A DNA stretch of 48,222 bases from an uncultured Olsenella sp. (GCA_900316105.1 ONBR01000016.1:1-48222), one strand, 5' to 3'. Counted from the first letter of the stretch, positions 16,085-24,812 are shown. Notes: generated from the sequence alone by a model not told the origin. Numbers and translations are program-made.

Positions 16085-16161
16085 CGTGCCAGGCCGACAG
16101 CGCGCGCCTTTCGTGAAGAATCAGAGAAGACCTCCAGCTACGCACAGCTAAAATAAAAAAA

Positions 16162-16192
16162 TTGGTCCACAAAATTCTCGTCGTTGTATACT
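16162..16192 (+). promoter_or_regulatory. Candidate promoter of rplM-rpsI
   Basis: TTGGTC (16162-16167) and TATACT (16187-16192) are separated by 19 bp, longer than ideal. Transcription from here would give a leader of about 90 bases before the GTG at 16291, enough for ribosomal-protein autoregulation, though no known leader motif is recognised. Confidence 0.35.
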
Positions 16193-16290
16193 ACTGAAGC
16201 TTTTCCACTGAGCCCCGTAACCTCATAGGAATTAGCATAAGGCAGCTCTCGTCCAGGAGTTACCTCGGACAGTTTTGTAGGAGGAGTCAA

Positions 16291-16734
16291 GTGACTACTA
16301 AGTCGACTCATTACGCCAAGGCAGGCGAGGTCCAGCGCAATTGGGTGCTGATCGATGCTGACGGCGCAACCCTCGGTCGTCTCGCGACCAAGGCAGCCAT
16401 GGTTCTTCGTGGCAAGAACAAGCCCCAGTACACCCCCAACGCTGACACCGGTGATTTCGTCGTCATCATCAATGCCGACAAGGTCGTTCTTTCCGGTAAC
16501 AAGGCCGAGACCAAGCGCTATTGGCGTTACTCCGGCTGGCTTGGTGGACTCAAGTTCGAGTCCTTCAAGGAGGCCATGGCCAAGCACCCCGAGCGTGTCG
16601 TCGAGCACGCCGTCAAGGGCATGCTTCCCAACACGACTCTTGGCCGCAAGCAGGGTCTGAAGCTCAAGGTCTACGCTGGCCCCGAGCATCCCCATGCTGC
16701 ACAGAACCCCGTCAAGATCGATTGGAGGGCATAA
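16291..16734 (+). CDS. rplM: 50S ribosomal protein L13
   Basis: 147 residues starting at GTG 16291 behind GTAGGAGGAG. The frame matches L13 throughout (RNWVLIDADGATLGRLATKAA, GKNKPQYTP, KRYWRYSGW, KGMLPNTTLGR, YAGPEHPHAAQ). L13 is an early assembly protein of the large subunit. rpsI follows after three bases, the usual bacterial pairing. Confidence 0.98.
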   Translation: MTTKSTHYAKAGEVQRNWVLIDADGATLGRLATKAAMVLRGKNKPQYTPNADTGDFVVIINADKVVLSGNKAETKRYWRYSGWLGGLKFESFKEAMAKHPERVVEHAVKGMLPNTTLGRKQGLKLKVYAGPEHPHAAQNPVKIDWRA

Positions 16735-16737
16735 CCG

Positions 16738-17133
16738 ATGGCTGACACTTCCGTTGTTTATACCGGCACTGGCCGTCGTAAGGAGGCCACCGCTCGTGTT
16801 CGCCTGGTCCCCGGCACCGGCAAGGTTATCGTCAATGGCCGCGACGCTTCCCAGTACTTTGGTCGCCAGCAGCTCGTCGACAACGCCCTGGTTCCCTTCA
16901 AGGTGACTGACACCATGGGTCACTTTGACGTGTACGCCAACTGCGCTGGCGGCGGCATCAACGGCCAGTCTGGTGCAATTCGTCTGGGCATTGCCCGCGC
17001 TCTGCTCGAGGCTGGCGAGTACCGCTCCGAGCTCAAGAAGGCTGGCATGCTCACGCGCGACTCTCGTGCCGTCGAGCGCAAGAAGTACGGCCTGAAGAAG
17101 GCTCGCAAGCGTCCGCAGTTCTCCAAGCGCTAA
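16738..17133 (+). CDS. rpsI: 30S ribosomal protein S9
   Basis: 131 residues. [17 protein letters not shown] at the start, [19 protein letters not shown] in the middle and the basic tail ending [12 protein letters not shown] are diagnostic; the C-terminal tail reaches the P-site tRNA. It is cotranscribed with rplM (three-base gap). A GGAGG/CCTCC hairpin at 17161-17183 may end the unit. Confidence 0.98.
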   Translation: MADTSVVYTGTGRRKEATARVRLVPGTGKVIVNGRDASQYFGRQQLVDNALVPFKVTDTMGHFDVYANCAGGGINGQSGAIRLGIARALLEAGEYRSELKKAGMLTRDSRAVERKKYGLKKARKRPQFSKR

Positions 17134-17160
17134 GGCTTGCAGTTTCATATTGCATTTGTG

Positions 17161-17183
17161 GGAGGTCGTCTCGGCGGCCTCCT
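17161..17183 (+). terminator. Weak terminator after rpsI
   Basis: GGAGGTCG and CGGCCTCC pair around TCTCGG, but only a short T tail follows. The family 2 palindrome begins immediately downstream and may assist. Confidence 0.4.
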
Positions 17184-17185
17184 TG

Positions 17186-17248
17186 CATATCCACAGGGGG
17201 TACTCCCTTTTGGCCTAAAGCCAAAAGGGAGTACCCCCTGTGGATATG
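17186..17248. repeat. Perfect 29-bp inverted repeat (palindrome family 2)
   Basis: Arms 17186-17214 and 17220-17248 are exactly complementary around CTAAA. Each arm contains GGGGGTACTCCC, itself nearly palindromic. It lies between rpsI and glmM, both forward. Confidence 0.9.
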
Positions 17249-17305
17249 TCCCTCTGTGTTGTTCCTGCCGTACGCCGTCCCGTGGCCCCGCCAATGGCCT
17301 TGAGC

Positions 17306-17314
17306 TGGTAAAAT
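17306..17314 (+). promoter_or_regulatory. Candidate extended -10 of glmM
   Basis: TGGTAAAAT has the TGn-TANAAT pattern of an extended -10, 50 bp before the glmM ATG. No clear -35 accompanies it. Confidence 0.3.
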
Positions 17315-17363
17315 ACCAACGGCCTTTACTCGCAGCTCAAATGCAGCACACAGGAGGGATTCC

Positions 17364-18701
17364 ATGAAATACTTCGGTACCGACGGCTTCCGCGGCAGGG
17401 CCAACGAAGGTCTCACAGTAGAGCACGCATACAAGATTGGCCGCTTCGTCGGCTGGTACTATGGCGTCTATCAGGGACGCAAAGCCCGCATCCTCATCGG
17501 CAAGGACACTCGCCGTTCCAGCTACATGTTTGAGTCTGCCCTGGTATCCGGCCTAGTTGCCTCTGGCGCCGACGCCTATATGCTCCATGTCATTCCCACC
17601 CCTGGCGTCTCCTACGAGACCGTGGAGGGCCAATTTGACTGCGGCATCATGATCACCGCCTCGCATAATCCCTACACCGACAACGGCATCAAGCTCGTCA
17701 ACGCCGACGGCTACAAGATGGACGAGGAGGTCCTCGAGCAGATTGAGGACTACATCGATGGAAAGGTAGAGGTTCCTCTGGCCACGGGCGATTCCATTGG
17801 CTGCACCGTCGACTACATGCAGGGCCGCAACCGCTATATCGCCCACCTCATCGCCTCTGCGAATTTCTCCCTTCAGGGGGTCAAGGTCGGCCTGGATTGC
17901 GCCAACGGCTCTGCCTCTTCAGTGGCAAAGCCCGTCTTTGACGCCCTGGGTGCTGACGTCCGCGTGATTAACAACGCCCCCAACGGCTTCAACATCAACG
18001 TCGACTGTGGCTCCACCCACATCGAGCGCCTCCAGCGCCATGTCGTGGAGCAGGGCCTGGACCTGGGCTTTGCCTTTGATGGAGACGCCGACCGCTGCAT
18101 TGCCGTGGACGAGCGCGGCCACGTGGTCGACGGCGATCTGATTCTCTACGTGTGTGGCGTCTACCTGAACAAACACGGTCGTCTGGCCTCTGGCACCGTC
18201 GTTCCCACGGTCATGAGCAACTATGGCCTCTTCCGCGCCTTCGATGACGCCCACCTGTCCTATGAGACCACCGCGGTGGGAGACAAGAACGTCTTTGCCT
18301 GCATGAGGACGAACGGCTACTCCCTGGGCGGCGAGCAGTCCGGTCACATCATCTTTGGTGACATCGAGAACACCGGCGACGGCATCATGACCGCCCTGCG
18401 CATCTGCGAGGTCTATCGTGCCGAGCGCGAGAAGCTTTCCCAGCTCACGGCACCCGTGAAGCTCTATCCCCAGGAGCTAGTGAACGTCCAGGTAAAGGAC
18501 AAGAATGCCGCCATGGAGGCCCCCGAGGTAGAGGCTGCCGTCAAGGAGGCCGAGAAGTTCCTGGAGGGCAATGGTCGCGTCCTGGTGCGCGCCTCTGGCA
18601 CCGAGCCCCTGGTTCGTGTCCTGGCCGAGGCACCCAAGGACGAGCTTTGCGCCCAGGCAAATGCGATCGTGACCAAGGCCCTGGAGCCCTTCAAGGCCTA
18701 A
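17364..18701 (+). CDS. glmM: Phosphoglucosamine mutase
   Basis: 445 residues behind CAGGAGGG. It converts glucosamine-6-phosphate to glucosamine-1-phosphate for UDP-GlcNAc and peptidoglycan. The phosphorylated serine is Ser100 in TASHNP, the metal-binding loop is DGDADR (FAFDGDADRC), and the C-terminal phosphate-binding motif is RASGTEPLVR. Length and motifs fit GlmM rather than a phosphomannomutase. glmS, which makes its substrate, lies 6 kb downstream in the same orientation, on the far side of the sorbitol operon. Confidence 0.95.
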   Translation: MKYFGTDGFRGRANEGLTVEHAYKIGRFVGWYYGVYQGRKARILIGKDTRRSSYMFESALVSGLVASGADAYMLHVIPTPGVSYETVEGQFDCGIMITASHNPYTDNGIKLVNADGYKMDEEVLEQIEDYIDGKVEVPLATGDSIGCTVDYMQGRNRYIAHLIASANFSLQGVKVGLDCANGSASSVAKPVFDALGADVRVINNAPNGFNINVDCGSTHIERLQRHVVEQGLDLGFAFDGDADRCIAVDERGHVVDGDLILYVCGVYLNKHGRLASGTVVPTVMSNYGLFRAFDDAHLSYETTAVGDKNVFACMRTNGYSLGGEQSGHIIFGDIENTGDGIMTALRICEVYRAEREKLSQLTAPVKLYPQELVNVQVKDKNAAMEAPEVEAAVKEAEKFLEGNGRVLVRASGTEPLVRVLAEAPKDELCAQANAIVTKALEPFKA

Positions 18702-18702
18702 C

Positions 18703-18768
18703 GTGACAATAGCGCCAGGCGCTACTGTCCCAAAATGTGACTATGGTGCCTGGCACTATTGTCACATC
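18703..18768. repeat. Double inverted repeat with TGTGACAAT-type ends (palindrome family 3)
   Basis: GACAATAGCGCC and GGCGCTACTGTC form one hairpin, TGTGACTATGGTGCC and GGCACTATTGTCACA a second. The outer arms can also pair with each other, so two alternative folds exist. CCAGG or CCTGG marks each centre. Confidence 0.8.
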
Positions 18769-18800
18769 CCGCTGACGCGAGGCTCATAGATTCCATCCAA

Positions 18801-18832
18801 GCGGGCGTCCTTCGGGGCGCCCGCTTTCTTTT
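18801..18832 (+). terminator. Rho-independent terminator of glmM
   Basis: GCGGGCGTCC, loop TTCG, GGGCGCCCGC and a T-rich tail form a strong hairpin. Confidence 0.88.
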
Positions 18833-18990
18833 CTGCCGTTCGCGTGAAGCGGAGGAAGCGGCGTGCGGCCTTGGCTCCATCTAAGGGATTACATAAATAA
18901 TGATAAACTATCAAATTTATCTAATAAATCGAATATTCAAGGATAGAATTTGCGTATATCTTGATTCCAACACCGGCTTGCACCGCACTT

Positions 18991-19015
18991 GCAAAAGGCA
19001 AAATCATTGTTTTGC
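18991..19015 (+). promoter_or_regulatory. Candidate operator of the sorbitol operon
   Basis: GCAAAA-TCATTG-TTTTGC (18998-19015) is an 18-bp dyad, with a further direct GCAAAA at 18991-18996, 66 bp before srlD. The region upstream (18890-18960) is unusually AT-rich and probably holds the promoter. Binding by the PRD regulator encoded at 19977 is inferred. The 378-bp gap from glmM otherwise holds the family 3 palindrome and a terminator, and no gene. Confidence 0.4.
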
Positions 19016-19080
19016 TCGAACCCTGCGAAAGTAGTCCTCGACAAGGAAAGCCAGCAAGTCCTATGGAAGGGAGCGCTTCA

Positions 19081-19881
19081 ATGGAGAAGCAATGGCTAGA
19101 ACTTGAGGACAAGGTCGCAATCGTCACGGGTGCCGCGTCGGGCATCGGCAAGCACGTCGCTGAGGTCCTAAAGGCCGCAGGTGCCAAGGTCGTCGTGGCC
19201 GACCTCACCGTGGAGACCGGCGCCACCCTGGAGGGCATGTACTGCGTCAAGTGCGACGTCACCGACCCCGAGAGCGTCAATGCCATGGCCGCAGCCGTCG
19301 TCGACAAGTTCGGCTCCATCGACATCCTGGTCAACAATGCCGGTGTCAACCGTCCCCGCCTCCTTGTCGACGTCGAGGGCAAGAGGCCCGAATACGAGCT
19401 CAACCTCAAGGACTTCGACTTCATGTTCAACATCAACGTCAAGGGGCTCTTCCTGGTCGCCCAGGCAGCTGCCCGTCAGATGATCAAGCAGGGAAAGGGC
19501 GTCATCATCAACATGTCCTCCGCCTCCGGCAAGGAAGGGTCGGTGGGCCAGTCCGCCTACTCCGCCACCAAGGGTGCCGTGGATTCCTTCACCCGCTCCT
19601 GGGGCAAGGAGATCAGCCCCTACGGCGTCCGCGTCGTCGCCGTTGCTCCCGACATCATGGAGGTTACCGGCCTGCGCACCCCCGCCTACGAGGAGGCCCT
19701 GGCCTATACCCGTGGCGTCACGCCCGACAAACTCAACACCAACTACAAGAAGTCCATCCCAATCGGCCGCCCCGGCAAGCTGGACGAGGTGGGCTGGACC
19801 GTGGCCTTCCTGGCCTCCGACCGGGCAGGCTACATCACGGGCACTACGCTCAACGTCTCGGGCGGCAAGAGCCGCGGCTAG
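19081..19881 (+). CDS. srlD: Sorbitol-6-phosphate 2-dehydrogenase (SDR family)
   Basis: 266 residues. The frame opens at 18961, and the ATG at 19081 (MEKQWLELEDKVAIVTG) is preferred because AAGGGAG lies 8 bases before it and the length then fits SrlD. The Rossmann motif is TGAASGIG, the structural motif is NNAG, and the catalytic set is Ser (NMSSASG) with YSATK. It oxidises sorbitol-6-phosphate to fructose-6-phosphate with NAD. The specific assignment rests on the PTS genes downstream; the SDR fold alone would not give it. It is the first gene of the operon. Confidence 0.88.
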   Translation: MEKQWLELEDKVAIVTGAASGIGKHVAEVLKAAGAKVVVADLTVETGATLEGMYCVKCDVTDPESVNAMAAAVVDKFGSIDILVNNAGVNRPRLLVDVEGKRPEYELNLKDFDFMFNINVKGLFLVAQAAARQMIKQGKGVIINMSSASGKEGSVGQSAYSATKGAVDSFTRSWGKEISPYGVRVVAVAPDIMEVTGLRTPAYEEALAYTRGVTPDKLNTNYKKSIPIGRPGKLDEVGWTVAFLASDRAGYITGTTLNVSGGKSRG

Positions 19882-19976
19882 TCGGGGCGGGGGAATGCGG
19901 ACGGATTTGCCGCCCGTGTCCCAGATGCAGTCGGTAGGGTAAGGTAGCAGGCACGATTCCAGAGGGGAGTTGAACC

Positions 19977-21896
19977 ATGTCGTTGGCAGCAAGCAACAGG
20001 ATTCTGGCCATCCTTGACTTCTTTTTCACGCACGCCTCGGGAAGCCTGGGCGACGTTGCTGACGCCTTGGGCGTAAGCGTCAGGACCGTCCGAAATGACG
20101 TCAAGCACATCAACGACCTTCTGGGGGATGCTGGCTCCATCGAGGCCGACAAGGGCAACCTTCGCCTCTATGTCTACGACAGGGAGGCGCTCGACCGCTT
20201 CATCCAGGACATCTGGTCCCAGGAGCTGGACACGGACACGCCCGAGTGGCGCCAGGCCCGGATCTTCGGCATCCTGGCCCATGCGGACAAGCCCCTGACC
20301 GTAGAAGCCATCGCCAGCCGGCTCTACGTCTCGGTCTCCACCTGCAGGGGCGACCTTGCCCAGCTCCGCAACGACATCGCAAGCTACGGCATGTCCGTCA
20401 TCGGCAAGGAGAACCTTGGCGTCAGGCTGGACGGCGACGAGATGGAGATTCGTGCCTACCTGGTGTCCGTTGCCTTCGACGCCGTCTATGGCGACTACCT
20501 CCTGCCTTCCATGATTCGGTCCGTCATCGACCGGGATAGCCGGAACATCTCGACAGAGGAGAACGTGCGCGAAAGTCTCACCCGCTACGTCACCGTCATG
20601 CTTGACCGGTTCGCCCATGGCCACAACCTGGGCACGGTCAGCAACCAGGTTGCCCGCCTCGCCTACTCGCCCGAGTTTGCGCCCATCAACACACTCATGG
20701 ACGACCTTGGACAGGCTACGGGGGAGGTCTACCCTCAGCGCGAGCGTCTCTTCGTCCTCCTGAGCATCATAGGAACCCGGGTGCCCGGCGACGTCAACGC
20801 CATGGGGCCGATCGAGCTGGACAAGGAGGTCTCCTCCATAGCACATGACATTCTGGCGGCCGTCCGGGATGACCTCAACATAGAGGTCGCCTTCGGGGAC
20901 GTCACCAACGAGGTCCTGATGCACCTGAAGTTCATGCTCAATCGTCTGCGATTCGGCATCAAGCTCAAGAACCCCATGCTCGAGGAGATTCGCACCAAGT
21001 ATCCCCTGGAGTACGAGATGGCGGGCATCGCCCTACGTATCATCAAAGAGCATACCCTCCTGGATGCCTCCGAGGACGAGCGGGGCTACCTGGCCGCCTA
21101 CTTCGGCGTCCAGCTGGAGCGGATGCGCAAGCCCCAGGACCGGGGTCTCAAGATCGCCATCGTGGCCAACTCCGAGCGCATCACGGCCCGGCTGATTGGG
21201 GCCCAGCTCGAGAAGGTCCTGGACAGCTCGGACCAGCTCTCGCTCTTTACCCGCAGCGAGGTCACGGCGAACCTGCTGGGCGACTACGACGTGGTTCTGA
21301 CCACGACGGACCTGCCCTTCGACTGCCCCTCTCCTGTCATCCTCGTGCGTGAGGTCTTCAACGAGCGGGAGATGCTGGAGCGCATCCACCAGGCCGTGGC
21401 CCTGCCCCAGAAGCCCCTGGCGCCTGTGGCGGCGGACGCCCTCAACGAGCGACCGATCCTCTCCAGCCTCCTGGATGAGGGGCACTTCTTTCTCTTCAAG
21501 GATCCCATCTCCTACCGGGAGTCGGAAGACCTCATGGTGCGGGCCCTGGTGGAGAGGGGAGAGTTGGACCTGGACTTCGCTGAACGGCTCCACAAGCGCG
21601 AGCAGGACCACAGGATGATCTTCTCGCATGCCGTCGCCATGCCCCACGCAAACCAGACGGCCCGGGACGGCGTCGCGCTGGCCCTGGGAATCTACCCACA
21701 CCCTACCAAGGACAAGGCCGACACGGTCCGCGTCACCTTTCTCCTGGGCGTGTCCGAGGACCGCACGGACGGGCGGTTCCTGGTCTCGCTCTACGACGAA
21801 ATCGTCTCCCTGGCCCAGGACGAGCAGCGCGTCGTCGCCCTCTCTCGAGCCTGGGACTGGAGGCAGGCCCTGCGCATACTCCAGGGCGGCCAATAG
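19977..21896 (+). CDS. srlR: PRD-containing sorbitol operon activator (BglG/MtlR-type)
   Basis: 639 residues behind AGAGGGGAG. Two helix-turn-helix domains (~22-42 and ~104-130) bind DNA; two PTS regulation domains span ~180-385; an EIIB-like domain lies at ~390-475 and an EIIA-like domain at ~500-639 with a candidate phospho-histidine His557 (AMPHAN). The architecture is that of MtlR/GutR-type activators whose activity is set by phosphorylation from PTS proteins according to sugar supply. The EIIB-like P-loop (IVANSERIT) lacks the usual cysteine. It sits between srlD and srlM in the operon it likely controls. Gene name by context. Confidence 0.85.
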   Translation: MSLAASNRILAILDFFFTHASGSLGDVADALGVSVRTVRNDVKHINDLLGDAGSIEADKGNLRLYVYDREALDRFIQDIWSQELDTDTPEWRQARIFGILAHADKPLTVEAIASRLYVSVSTCRGDLAQLRNDIASYGMSVIGKENLGVRLDGDEMEIRAYLVSVAFDAVYGDYLLPSMIRSVIDRDSRNISTEENVRESLTRYVTVMLDRFAHGHNLGTVSNQVARLAYSPEFAPINTLMDDLGQATGEVYPQRERLFVLLSIIGTRVPGDVNAMGPIELDKEVSSIAHDILAAVRDDLNIEVAFGDVTNEVLMHLKFMLNRLRFGIKLKNPMLEEIRTKYPLEYEMAGIALRIIKEHTLLDASEDERGYLAAYFGVQLERMRKPQDRGLKIAIVANSERITARLIGAQLEKVLDSSDQLSLFTRSEVTANLLGDYDVVLTTTDLPFDCPSPVILVREVFNEREMLERIHQAVALPQKPLAPVAADALNERPILSSLLDEGHFFLFKDPISYRESEDLMVRALVERGELDLDFAERLHKREQDHRMIFSHAVAMPHANQTARDGVALALGIYPHPTKDKADTVRVTFLLGVSEDRTDGRFLVSLYDEIVSLAQDEQRVVALSRAWDWRQALRILQGGQ

Positions 21897-21953
21897 CCCG
21901 GGCGACCTTCGTCCCACATCCTCACCCATCGGACCAACAGAATGGAGTTCACC

Positions 21954-22427
21954 ATGGTCGCAATCATTGCGGTCCTAGCAGTCGTGGCCTTCGGCCAGAT
22001 GTTTCTGACCTACCGGCAGATGCAGCACTTCTCGAAGGAGTTCGCCGACCTCAGGCGTCGCGGCAAGGTGGCCGTGGGCCGCAAGAGCGGTGGCTTCTAT
22101 GCGGGGGCCATCGTGATGCTGAGGGTGGACGACGCGGGCCTGATCCAGGAGGGCAAGGTCCTGGAGGGAACGACCGCCTTTGCCCGCGTCAAGGACCTGC
22201 CCGGCTACGAGGGACGCGATATCCGCACCCTGACTCGGGAGGACGCCCCCAAGGGCCACCGAAACCTGGGCCGGGCCCTTGAGGACGCCGCAAAGACCTT
22301 CTCCTACTTCGAGGAGGGCAAGGCTGCCCCCGCGCCCGTCTCCCCGGCCTTCAACCTCAAGGCGGCCCTGGGCTCGCTTGTGGGAGGAGGTCGGCTCAAC
22401 AAAGGTACCAAGCTGCAGGAAGGCTAA
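21954..22427 (+). CDS. srlM: Glucitol operon activator GutM-like protein
   Basis: 157 residues. An ATG at 21942 is in frame, but GGAG seven bases before 21954 favours MVAIIAVLAVV. One N-terminal membrane helix (~1-17) precedes a GutM-like soluble part (FLTYRQMQHFSKEFADLRRRGKVAVGRKSGGF, GAIVMLRVDDAG). GutM proteins accompany sorbitol PTS genes and help activate the operon; the mechanism is not settled. The position between regulator and transporter is typical. Confidence 0.85.
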   Translation: MVAIIAVLAVVAFGQMFLTYRQMQHFSKEFADLRRRGKVAVGRKSGGFYAGAIVMLRVDDAGLIQEGKVLEGTTAFARVKDLPGYEGRDIRTLTREDAPKGHRNLGRALEDAAKTFSYFEEGKAAPAPVSPAFNLKAALGSLVGGGRLNKGTKLQEG

Positions 22428-22473
22428 GCGGTTCTGCGGTTAGCAAAGAAAGCACTTTCGAAAGGAGCACCAC

Positions 22474-23052
22474 ATGGACATCATCAATGGCATCTCTGCC
22501 GGCGCGTCCGCCTTCATGAACATCTTCCAGGCAGGCGGCGAGCAATTCGTAAGCTGGGTCACGGGTATCATCCCCCTGATCGTCATGCTGCTCGTCTTCA
22601 TGAACTCGCTGGTTGCCTTCATCGGCCAGGAACGGGTGAACCAGTTCGCCGTTCACGCCGCAGGCAACCCCCTCCTCCGCTACATGGTCCTGCCCTTCCT
22701 GTCGGCCGTCATGCTGGGCAACCCCATGGCCCTCTCCATGGGCAAGTTCCTCCCTGAGTTCTACAAGCCCTCCTACTACGCCTCCGCCACCTACCACTGC
22801 CACACCAACAGCGGCATCTTTGCCCACATCAACCCCGGCGAGATCTTCATCTACATGGGCATCGCCTCCGGCGTCATCGCCCTGGGCCTGGATGCCTCCC
22901 AGCTTGCTGTCCGCTACATGCTCGTGGGCTTCGTCTGCAACTTCATCTCCGGCTGGTCTACCGAGTTCACCACCCGCTTCGTCGAGAAGCAGCAGGGTGT
23001 CAGGCTCGCTCGCGAACTCGAGGGCCACAACGAGCACGTGGCAGCCGAGTAG
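22474..23052 (+). CDS. srlA: PTS glucitol/sorbitol transporter subunit IIC
   Basis: 192 residues behind GAAAGGAGC. It is a hydrophobic membrane protein with several helices and the IIC-Gut motifs (INGISAGASAFMNIFQAGGEQFVSWVTGI region, GNPMALSMGKFLPEFYKPSYYASATYHCHTNSGIF region). It forms the sorbitol translocation channel with the next gene product and sits in the cell membrane. Length agrees with other SrlA proteins. Confidence 0.93.
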   Translation: MDIINGISAGASAFMNIFQAGGEQFVSWVTGIIPLIVMLLVFMNSLVAFIGQERVNQFAVHAAGNPLLRYMVLPFLSAVMLGNPMALSMGKFLPEFYKPSYYASATYHCHTNSGIFAHINPGEIFIYMGIASGVIALGLDASQLAVRYMLVGFVCNFISGWSTEFTTRFVEKQQGVRLARELEGHNEHVAAE

Positions 23053-23116
23053 GCAAGTCAGAACCCCATCGCGTCCAACCCGTCTTTCCGCAGCTAACCG
23101 AAGGAGCTGAACTTTC

Positions 23117-24139
23117 ATGGCAGAACTCAAGGCAATCAAGATCGTCGCCGGCAACGGTGGCTGGGGCGGCCCCATCACCGTCACGCCCACGCCCCAGAAG
23201 GACAAGGTCATGTACATCGTCGGCGGCGGCGCCGAACCCGAGTGCCTGGACAGGATCGTCGAGCTTTCCGGCATGACCCCCGTCAATGGCTTCAAGACCT
23301 CCTGCCCCGAGGAGGAGGTTGCCATGGTCATCATCGACTGCGGCGGCACCCTTCGCTGTGGCATCTACCCAAAGAAGGGCATTCCCACGGCCAACGTGAT
23401 GCCCACCGGCAAGTCCGGCCCCCTGGCCCAGTACATCCACGAGGACATCTACGTGTCAGCCGTCACCGCTTCCTGCGTGTCCCTGGCCGAGGGCGCCGAG
23501 GCCTCCCAGGCTCCTGCTGCAGCCCCCGCCCCCGCCAACCAGTCTGCCACCGATAAGGTCAAGGCAGACCAGGCCGACAAGGACTACATGGCGGATACCC
23601 CCCAGAAGAAGAACTCCTGGCTCTCCTCGATCGGCATGGGCGTAGGCAAGTTCGTCAACACCCTCTACCAGGCCGGCCGTGACGCCATCCAGACCTGCAT
23701 CACCACCCTCCTGCCCTTCATGGCCTTCGTCGCCATGCTCATCGGCATCATCAACGGCACGGGCCTGGGCAACGTTATCGCCAGCTTCCTGACGCCCCTG
23801 GCCGGCAACCCCGTCGGCCTCCTGGTCCTGGGCATCATCGTCTCCATCCCGGGTCTCTCCGCCCTCCTGGGACCTGGCGCCGTCATCGCCCAGATCATCG
23901 GCACCCTGATCGGCGCCGAGATCGGCAAGGGCAACATTGCCCCCCAGATGGCCCTGCCCGCTCTCTTTGCCATCAACAACCAGTGCGCCTGCGACTTCGT
24001 TCCCGTGGGCCTGGGCCTGGCCGAGGCCGAGACCGAGACCATCGAGGTCGGCGTCCTGTCCGTCATGTACTCTCGCTTCCTGACGGGCTGGATTCGCGTC
24101 CTCATTGCCTTCGTCGCCTCCATTGGCCTCTACGCCTAG
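23117..24139 (+). CDS. srlE: PTS glucitol/sorbitol transporter subunit IIB(C2)
   Basis: 340 residues behind CGAAGGAGC. The N-terminal ~135 residues are the IIB-Gut domain, with Cys75 ([11 protein letters not shown]) as probable phosphocysteine. An Ala/Pro linker (~140-155) joins it to a membrane domain of about five helices (~180-340; [41 protein letters not shown] region). It passes phosphate from IIA to incoming sorbitol, giving sorbitol-6-phosphate for SrlD. Confidence 0.93.
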   Translation: MAELKAIKIVAGNGGWGGPITVTPTPQKDKVMYIVGGGAEPECLDRIVELSGMTPVNGFKTSCPEEEVAMVIIDCGGTLRCGIYPKKGIPTANVMPTGKSGPLAQYIHEDIYVSAVTASCVSLAEGAEASQAPAAAPAPANQSATDKVKADQADKDYMADTPQKKNSWLSSIGMGVGKFVNTLYQAGRDAIQTCITTLLPFMAFVAMLIGIINGTGLGNVIASFLTPLAGNPVGLLVLGIIVSIPGLSALLGPGAVIAQIIGTLIGAEIGKGNIAPQMALPALFAINNQCACDFVPVGLGLAEAETETIEVGVLSVMYSRFLTGWIRVLIAFVASIGLYA

Positions 24140-24246
24140 CCTTGCCTTCCTGCCTGCTTTCGTTTCGAAATGTGGCATCCTGTAATCGTGCAGGATTCCA
24201 ACCACGCCACGTGCCACCAATGCTCTGAGATTGAGGAGATCAGATC

Positions 24247-24612
24247 ATGACGGTCATCTACAAGAACAAGGTCCTGGGTGCCGGCGCCTGCGCCGAGGAG
24301 TTCCGTCCCATGAACATGCTCATCATCTTTGGGTCCTCCGCCCCCGCCGAGCTCAAGGATTTCTGCTACTTGGTGGACGTGAACCCCATCGAGGGCACCA
24401 TTGAGGCAGGCGACACCCTGCGCATCGACGAGAAGGACTACCGGATCACTAGCGTGGGCGACGAGGCCCCCGTGACCCTGGCCGGCCTGGGCCACTGCAC
24501 CATCAACTTCTCGGGTCTCACGGAGCCCGAGATGGCGGGCACCATCTACGTCGAGAAGGTACCCATGCCCCAGATCCAAACGGGCACCACGATTCAGATC
24601 ATCAAGGCTTAG
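24247..24612 (+). CDS. srlB: PTS glucitol/sorbitol transporter subunit IIA
   Basis: 121 residues, start ATG 24247 behind TTGAGGAGATCAG. The IIA-Gut fold motifs are present (FGSSAPAELKDFCYLVDVNP, EGTIEAGDTLRID, LGHCTINFSGL). His83 is its only histidine, so if the protein works as a phosphocarrier this must be the acceptor. It relays phosphate from HPr, whose gene is not in this window, to the IIB domain encoded upstream. Last gene of the operon, followed by a strong terminator. Confidence 0.92.
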   Translation: MTVIYKNKVLGAGACAEEFRPMNMLIIFGSSAPAELKDFCYLVDVNPIEGTIEAGDTLRIDEKDYRITSVGDEAPVTLAGLGHCTINFSGLTEPEMAGTIYVEKVPMPQIQTGTTIQIIKA

Positions 24613-24710
24613 GCCTTCCCCTCGCCTGGTTTTCCTGGGGTGCAGGTGCGGCTAGCGGGTTAGGCAAGTCCCGCAGGCTCTGCCCACAAGCATGACCACC
24701 CTTTCCTTGG

Positions 24711-24748
24711 GCCCCACGCCATCCCGCAGGCGTGGGGCTTCTCCTTTT
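24711..24748 (+). terminator. Terminator of the sorbitol operon
   Basis: GCCCCACGCC and GGCGTGGGGC form a perfect 10-bp stem with an 8-base loop and a T-rich tail. Confidence 0.88.
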
Positions 24749-24780
24749 CGGGAGGCGGGATGGGTGACCTTCTTTGCACT

Positions 24781-24812
24781 TTCGAAACGCAAACGACATG
24801 TCGTGGTTCGAA
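24781..24812. promoter_or_regulatory. Nested palindromes upstream of glmS
   Basis: The 12-bp perfect palindrome ACGACATGTCGT (24793-24804) is flanked on both sides by TTCGAA (24781-24786, 24807-24812). It lies about 125 bp before glmS; a likely -10, TACAAT (24878-24883), lies between. The arrangement suggests an operator. No glmS ribozyme core is seen. The remainder of the 325-bp gap shows no gene. Confidence 0.45.

Larger units (their letters stand above)
15735..16290. other. Divergent intergenic region between DUF438 gene and rplM
   Basis: This 556-bp stretch has no convincing gene. It holds a dyad in the DUF438 promoter area (15779-15799), a decayed and a perfect copy of the family 1 palindrome (15896-15960, 16020-16084), and the rplM promoter and leader from about 16140. 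Confidence 0.6.

Noticed and set aside
17186..17248. CRISPR-like repeat
   Set aside because: The palindromes are single per gap, without regularly spaced unique spacers or nearby cas genes.
17137..17367. 76-residue forward frame after rpsI
   Set aside because: It reads straight through a hairpin and the perfect palindrome, has no ribosome site, and overlaps the glmM start region.
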